Origin: Acidimicrobiia bacterium
Lineage (GTDB): Bacteria > Actinomycetota > Acidimicrobiia > Spongiisociales > ZC4RG35
Length of the DNA stretch: 26,785 nt
Reading direction: 5' to 3'
NCBI GenBank assembly: GCA_029865445.1
Contig: JAOUGY010000004.1
Coordinates: forward strand, 1-26,785
Positions 22,951-26,785 of the stretch are shown piece after piece. Made by a program: the position numbers and the translations under genes. Positions within the stretch are counted from its first letter, which is position 1; each line of letters opens with the position of its first letter. Below the pieces are notes generated by a model, which searched no databases, was not told the DNA's origin, and saw nothing but the letters and a program-made list of their open reading frames with translations.

Positions 22951-23565
22951 ATGAACGTCAATCCAGATCCACGCCCAGGTCGCTGGCTACTCCCCCTCGT
23001 TGTGCTGGGAATGGTCGCGTTCACGTACGTCTTCGTGAACCAGCTACCCGGGGAGGGCGGCGCAGCGACTGAGTCGACGGTCGACGGGTCGGCCGCGTCC
23101 ACCTCCTCCACCACGACTCCCGACGGGAGCGACCCTGGCGCCACCACGCCTACGTCCACGGCCGGCAGCTCCACGCCGGCCGTCCAGACACCTGAAACCG
23201 CGGCCTACATCGATGCGATGAGAGCTCTCAATACCCAGCTCACCGGGCTGCAGGCCGAGTTGAGCAGCGCCAACGCCGCTTGGGAGGCGGGCGGGTCGTA
23301 CGGAGACGCCCAAACGGCATTCACCAAGATCTCCACCGACGTTGCCACGTGGCGCGATCAGGTGAATGCGGTATCGGTTCCCGCAGGCCTTGCGGATGCC
23401 CACGAGACGTTGCGGGCGGCGGCGGAGCAGGCGGCCACTCAGGCGGCAGAGGCACTCGACGGCCTCGTCAACTCCTCAGGCCCCGAGAAGAGGGTCCAGT
23501 CGGTGGCCAGGTTTGATGAAGCGGTCTCTGCCTTCGCGCAGGCCCTTCAGCAAGCCGGCGGCTGA
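22951..23565 (+). CDS. Single-pass membrane-anchored helical protein of unknown function
   Basis: A 204-residue protein: a membrane anchor (about 12-30, WLLPLVVLGMVAFTYVFV), a Ser/Thr/Gly-rich linker (about 33-82) and an all-helical extracytoplasmic domain rich in Ala, Gln and Glu (about 83-204) that may form a coiled bundle. No known domain was recognised. The ATG has no ribosome binding site; TAACGT lies 10 bp upstream, so a leaderless transcript, common in actinobacteria, is possible. An in-frame reading 42 bp longer has no better start. Its stop overlaps the next start by one base (TGATG), so it is co-translated with the Eis-like enzyme. Confidence 0.78.
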   Translation: MNVNPDPRPGRWLLPLVVLGMVAFTYVFVNQLPGEGGAATESTVDGSAASTSSTTTPDGSDPGATTPTSTAGSSTPAVQTPETAAYIDAMRALNTQLTGLQAELSSANAAWEAGGSYGDAQTAFTKISTDVATWRDQVNAVSVPAGLADAHETLRAAAEQAATQAAEALDGLVNSSGPEKRVQSVARFDEAVSAFAQALQQAGG

Positions 23566-24794
23566 TGCCGATTCAGATCGGCCCGGTCGAACCCACCGAG
23601 ACCCGCCGCTTCCTGGAGGCCCTCAGCACCCCGTTTGCGTTCGATCTCGAAGGCGACGACGTCGAGGCGAGAGTCGCCCGATTCGGTGCCCTCTTCGAGG
23701 CGGACAGGTCTCGATGTGCCTCCGAAGGCGACCAGATCGTCGGGACGCTCGGCGCCTTCTCACTGGCGATGACGGTCCCTGGATCCGCCGTTCCTTGCGC
23801 CGGAACAACAGTCGTCACCGTTCAACCGACGCACAGACGCCGCGGGGTGCTGCGGTCGCTGATGGAGGCACACTTCGATGAGGTCGAGGAGCGCGGAGAA
23901 CCGATCGCAGCACTGTGGGCGTCGGACTCCGCCATCTATCACCGATTCGGCTACGGCATGGCAAGCGTGCGCGCCGAAGTGGAACTCGATAGGAACCACA
24001 TGGCATTGCACCGCAGCGTCACCCCGTCGCTCCCCGTTCGGCTCGTAGCGACCGATGCGGCCCTCGACCTGATTCGGCCCGTGTTCGACAGCGTCGTCCC
24101 TACCCGGCCCGGGATGTATCGGCGCAACGACGCCTGGTGGCGTCGACGGATGTTCGACAGACCCGATGACAGGGGCGGTGCCACCGCCTTCCGGTACGCC
24201 GTCGCCGGCCGCGACGACGAGGTCGAGGGGTACGTCCAATACCGCCTGAAGGCCGGTGACTGGGATTCGAATCACGGAAACGGCACGATCCTCGTGCGCG
24301 AGCTGATTGCCCGAACGCCGGAGGCGGCGATCTCGTTGTGGGCCTTCATCTTGGGCCATGACCTGACCGCGACGATCGATGCGGGCATGGTGCCCGAAGA
24401 CGATCCGGTGTTTTCCATGCTCGACGGGCCGCGGCGAGCCGCTCCGAAGCTGGTGGACCAGCTGTGGGTTCGCATCATGGACATTCCTGCTGCCCTCATG
24501 GCTCGCCGCTACGGGCGTACGGGAGATGTCACCTTTGCCGTGAAAGACCCGATGGGGAGAATCGACGGCTCGTACCGGTTGGTGGTGACCGCAAACGAGA
24601 CCACGTGTACCCCGGTTGCGGGCGGGGGCGACATCGACCTCGATTTGGAGGATCTGAGCGCTGCCTACCTGGGTCGAGCCCGTTTTCGGGTCCTGGCCCG
24701 AGCCGGCCGTGTGGGCGGAGATCTCGACGCCCTCGAAACCGCCGACCTCATGTTCTCCTGGGACCCCGCCCCCTGGTGCCAAGAAGTGTTCTGA
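23565..24794 (+). CDS. Eis-family GNAT N-acetyltransferase
   Basis: A 409-residue acetyltransferase with the Eis plan: an N-terminal GNAT domain with the acetyl-CoA loop VTVQPTHRRRGVLRSLM (84-100), a second degenerate GNAT region, and a C-terminal sterol-carrier-like domain ending in a phenylalanine. In mycobacterial Eis, Tyr126 is the general acid and the C-terminal carboxylate (Phe402) the base; here Y125 in AIYHRFGYG and F409 fit both. Eis enzymes acetylate amines of aminoglycosides and lysines of proteins or peptides; the role in this organism is unknown. The ATG overlaps the previous stop by one base. Confidence 0.9.
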   Translation: MPIQIGPVEPTETRRFLEALSTPFAFDLEGDDVEARVARFGALFEADRSRCASEGDQIVGTLGAFSLAMTVPGSAVPCAGTTVVTVQPTHRRRGVLRSLMEAHFDEVEERGEPIAALWASDSAIYHRFGYGMASVRAEVELDRNHMALHRSVTPSLPVRLVATDAALDLIRPVFDSVVPTRPGMYRRNDAWWRRRMFDRPDDRGGATAFRYAVAGRDDEVEGYVQYRLKAGDWDSNHGNGTILVRELIARTPEAAISLWAFILGHDLTATIDAGMVPEDDPVFSMLDGPRRAAPKLVDQLWVRIMDIPAALMARRYGRTGDVTFAVKDPMGRIDGSYRLVVTANETTCTPVAGGGDIDLDLEDLSAAYLGRARFRVLARAGRVGGDLDALETADLMFSWDPAPWCQEVF

Positions 24795-24795
24795 G

Positions 24796-25136
24796 AGTCA
24801 CCAGTCACCAGTCACCAGTCACCGGTCGGCTCGGGTCTCCTCCCCCAGCGGGGGAGGTGGCGCCGCAGGCGACGGAGGGGGAGAAAGCCATAGGGGAGGC
24901 GAGGGGGCGAGGAAGCGAGGGGGCAGTCTCCGGGTTCTGTCTACCGAGCACCAAGTACTGAACACGGACCGGGCGAAGCGAGGGCCCCCGGATCTCCCCC
25001 CTCCCGGCTCCGCCGGACTCCCCCCGCTGGGGGGAGAAACAGAACCCCCAGCCGCAGGGGTGTCGCCGCAGGCGACGGAGAGGGAGACCAACCCGCCGGC
25101 CTGTGGGGACCTGCTGACCCGCTGACTCGCTGACCG
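24796..25136. repeat. Composite intergenic repeat patch (heptamers, two palindromic copies, octamers)
   Basis: The 424-bp gap between eis-like and glnA2 has no gene. It starts 1 bp after the stop codon with four exact AGTCACC units (24796-24823). Palindrome A is CCTCCCCC-AGC-GGGGGAGG (24839-24857), followed by CGCCGCAGGCGACGGAG (24861-24877). Palindrome B is CTCCCCCC-GCT-GGGGGGAG (25018-25036), and the same 17-mer recurs at 25064-25080. Three GCTGACYS octamers end the patch (25113-25136). The palindrome-plus-17-mer unit looks like a REP-type dispersed extragenic repeat. Long open frames through it are low-complexity and not believable as genes. Confidence 0.75.
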
Positions 25137-25157
25137 GCCCGGGCGAACGCCCGGGCC
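25136..25157 (+). terminator. Strong GC hairpin before glnA2 (terminator-like)
   Basis: GGCCCGGGC-GAAC-GCCCGGGCC pairs perfectly (9-bp stem, or 10 bp closing on AA), followed by GTGTGTT. It is the strongest hairpin in the window. It could stop read-through from the eis-like operon, 62 bp before the glnA2 start. Downstream, TTACAA (25163-25168) and GCATAC (25187-25192) might form a weak glnA2 promoter with an 18-bp spacer. Confidence 0.45.
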
Positions 25158-25218
25158 GTGTGTTACAACTTGGTTTCGGGCTTCTCGCATACGGCTCAGT
25201 CGGAGTAGGTTCACGGCC

Positions 25219-26544
25219 GTGAGTAGACAAGCCGACTACGTACTTCGCACGGTCCAGGAACGTGGCATCCGTTTCATCCGCCTCTGGTTCACCGACGTCC
25301 AGGGATTCCTCAAGTCGGTTTCCATCAGTCCCCAGGAGCTGGAAACGGCCCTCGAGGAGGGCATGACCTTCGACGGCTCGGCCATCGACGGCTACGCACG
25401 GCTGCAAGAGGCCGACATGCTGGCGGTGCCGGACCCTTCGACGTTTCAGATCCTCCCGTGGCGGCGAGACGAGCAGGTCGCCCGCATGTTCTGTGACATC
25501 TCGATGCCGGACGGGTCGGCCTTCGCCGGTGACCCGAGGACGGTGCTGAAACGCAACCTCCGCAAAGCCGCCGACAAGGGCTTCACCTTCTTCGTGGCTC
25601 CGGAGTTGGAGTACTTCTATTTCGCGGACGCCGGTCCCGAACCGAAGGTCCTGGACCGGGGCGGGTACTTCGATCTCACACCCCTCGACGTGGCCCAGGA
25701 GTACCGGCGCGTGACCATCAACGCCCTCGAACAGATGGGGATTCCCGTCGAACACTCCCACCACGAAGTGGCTCCATCCCAGCACGAGATCATCGTCCGC
25801 TACACCGACGCGCTGACGATGGCCGACAACGTGATGAGTTTCCGGCTGGCGGTGAAAGAGGTGGCATTGGAACACGGCATCTATGCGACATTCATGCCCA
25901 AGCCCTTGGAGAACCACGACGGGTCGGGCATGCACCTCCACCTGTCTCTGTTCCAGGACGACAAGAACGTGTTTGCCTCCGACACCGAGCCGGGAGCCCT
26001 GTCCCCGACCGGCAAGGCTTTCGTCGCCGGTCTGCTGAGGCACGCCCCGGAGATGACCGCCGTCACCAACCAGTGGGTCAACTCCTACAAGCGCCTGGTC
26101 GCCGGGTTCGAAGCGCCCATCTACGTCACCTGGGGCCGAAACAACGCATCCGCGCTGGTGAGGGTGCCGACAGCGAAGAAGGGGAAACCCGAGAGCGTCA
26201 GAGTGGAGTATCGATCCCCCGACTCGGCGGCCAATCCATACCTGTCGCTCTCCGTGCTGCTTGCCGCGGGCATGGCCGGCATCGAGAACGGCTACGAGTT
26301 GGAGAACGAGGCTCCGGGCAACGTCTTCGAGCTCACCGACAAGGAGCGGCGGTCTCTGGGGATCGAGCGGCTGCCGGAAACGTTGTCGCAGGCCCTCGAT
26401 GCGCTCGAAGCGTCCGACTTGATGCGAGACGCACTCGGCGAACACACCTTCAACTGGTTCCTGAGGAACAAGCGCAAGGAGTGGGAGCGGTATCAGCACC
26501 ACGTGTCCCGCTTCGAGCTCGAGACCTACCTCCCCGTGCTGTGA
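25219..26544 (+). CDS. glnA2: Glutamine synthetase type I, GlnA2-like (GSI-alpha)
   Basis: A 441-residue enzyme making glutamine from glutamate, ammonia and ATP, as a cytoplasmic dodecamer. The start (SRQADYVLRTVQERGIRFIR, LWFTDVQGFLKSV) reads like mycobacterial GlnA2. Active-site motifs are intact: APELEYFYF (E129, E131), HHEVAPSQHE (E183, E190), GSGMHLHLS (H239), NSYKRLV (288-294), RNNASALVRVP and VEYRSPDSAANPYL. The adenylylation tyrosine of GSI-beta (NLYDLPPEE) is replaced by NVFELTDKE, so control by GlnE is not expected. R61 matches the feedback residue R62 of Bacillus GS, and GFEAP its glutamate loop, so feedback inhibition is plausible. The GTG start follows GGAGTAGG. The next gene starts 13 bp after the stop. 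Confidence 0.95.
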   Translation: MSRQADYVLRTVQERGIRFIRLWFTDVQGFLKSVSISPQELETALEEGMTFDGSAIDGYARLQEADMLAVPDPSTFQILPWRRDEQVARMFCDISMPDGSAFAGDPRTVLKRNLRKAADKGFTFFVAPELEYFYFADAGPEPKVLDRGGYFDLTPLDVAQEYRRVTINALEQMGIPVEHSHHEVAPSQHEIIVRYTDALTMADNVMSFRLAVKEVALEHGIYATFMPKPLENHDGSGMHLHLSLFQDDKNVFASDTEPGALSPTGKAFVAGLLRHAPEMTAVTNQWVNSYKRLVAGFEAPIYVTWGRNNASALVRVPTAKKGKPESVRVEYRSPDSAANPYLSLSVLLAAGMAGIENGYELENEAPGNVFELTDKERRSLGIERLPETLSQALDALEASDLMRDALGEHTFNWFLRNKRKEWERYQHHVSRFELETYLPVL

Positions 26545-26557
26545 CCGAGGTCTCGAC

Positions 26558-26785
26558 GTGGACATAGCGTTGTTCCCGAAGGACTGCTCAGAGTCGCTGA
26601 CAGCGGCTCTGGCCGTCGCCGGGATCGACGCGGTCGGCGTCGAGGCCATCGACTCGAGGGCAGCCGACATGGCCGGCGACTGGTCGTTGCTCGTGGTCGA
26701 GTTGGGCGACGAACCGATGAAGCGCCTCCGCCACATCGAGGAACTGGCCGGGGATACGGGCCTGCCGGTGCTCGTCGTTGCGGCG
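26558..26785 (+). CDS. Atypical receiver-like protein, possibly GlnR-type regulator (partial)
   Basis: The first 76 codons of a gene cut by the right edge. The GTG start has CGAGG 7 bp upstream. The visible part alternates strands and helices like a receiver domain: VDIALFPKDCSESLTAALAV, GVEAIDS, WSLLVVELGDEPMKRLRHIEEL, GLPVLVVAA. At the phospho-acceptor strand the sequence is LLVVELGDEP, with Glu where a canonical receiver has Asp, and the first acidic pair is missing. Actinobacterial GlnR, the nitrogen regulator, has such an atypical receiver plus an OmpR winged helix. The place behind a glutamine synthetase makes this attractive, but the DNA-binding domain lies outside the window. Confidence 0.6.
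   Translation, partial: MDIALFPKDCSESLTAALAVAGIDAVGVEAIDSRAADMAGDWSLLVVELGDEPMKRLRHIEELAGDTGLPVLVVAA

Noticed and set aside
24796..24823. CRISPR array
   Set aside because: The repeated unit is a 7-bp tandem heptamer with no spacers, and no cas genes are present.
24805..26736. Long minus-strand open frame opposite glnA2
   Set aside because: It is the antisense of a well-conserved glutamine synthetase and continues through the repeat patch; high GC makes such frames common.

Overview
The window is GC-rich, gene-dense bacterial chromosome, most likely from an uncultured actinobacterium, with Acidimicrobiia as the best guess. The basis is a deazaflavin (F420)-type LLM oxidoreductase, a glutamine synthetase that reads like actinobacterial GlnA2, an Eis-family acetyltransferase, frequent GTG starts, and SLH repeats of the GIT-GC-FCP-TRGQMAAFL type common in Acidimicrobiia. 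No rRNA, tRNA or CRISPR array was found.

Region 1 (1-7480, all minus strand) looks like a catabolic locus. In transcription order it holds an FGD-like F420 oxidoreductase, the three subunits of a molybdenum hydroxylase (FAD, 2Fe-2S and Mo-binding), an XRE-cupin regulator, a RidA-like protein, a cyclic amidohydrolase, and the start of a lipoprotein that may be a solute-binding protein. The first four genes are joined by 4-bp stop/start overlaps, as are RidA and the amidohydrolase. Together they suggest hydroxylation, reduction and hydrolytic opening of an N-heterocycle. The exact set is not a pathway I recognise and is the best candidate here for an undescribed system.

Region 2 (about 7481-8185) has no intact gene but holds a decayed, internally deleted IS481-family transposase. 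Region 3 (8186-16659) carries a soluble GAF-PAS-PAS histidine kinase coupled to a stand-alone receiver, then divergent argS, an orphan membrane histidine kinase followed 1 bp later by a GNAT acetyltransferase, and on the minus strand a membrane protein followed by a THUMP-like methyltransferase.

Region 4 (16660-22040) contains a secreted HExxH metalloprotease-like protein with three SLH repeats, a convergent hyuA-hyuB pair (ATP-dependent hydantoinase/oxoprolinase family), and a cysteine-free stand-alone Nfu N-terminal domain protein. Region 5 (22043-24794) has two divergent single-pass membrane proteins of similar layout and an Eis-like acetyltransferase. Region 6 (24795-25218) is a repeat-rich intergenic patch with two palindromic copies, tandem heptamers and octamers and a strong hairpin. 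It precedes glnA2 and, at the window edge, the start of a protein resembling an atypical receiver domain such as that of GlnR.
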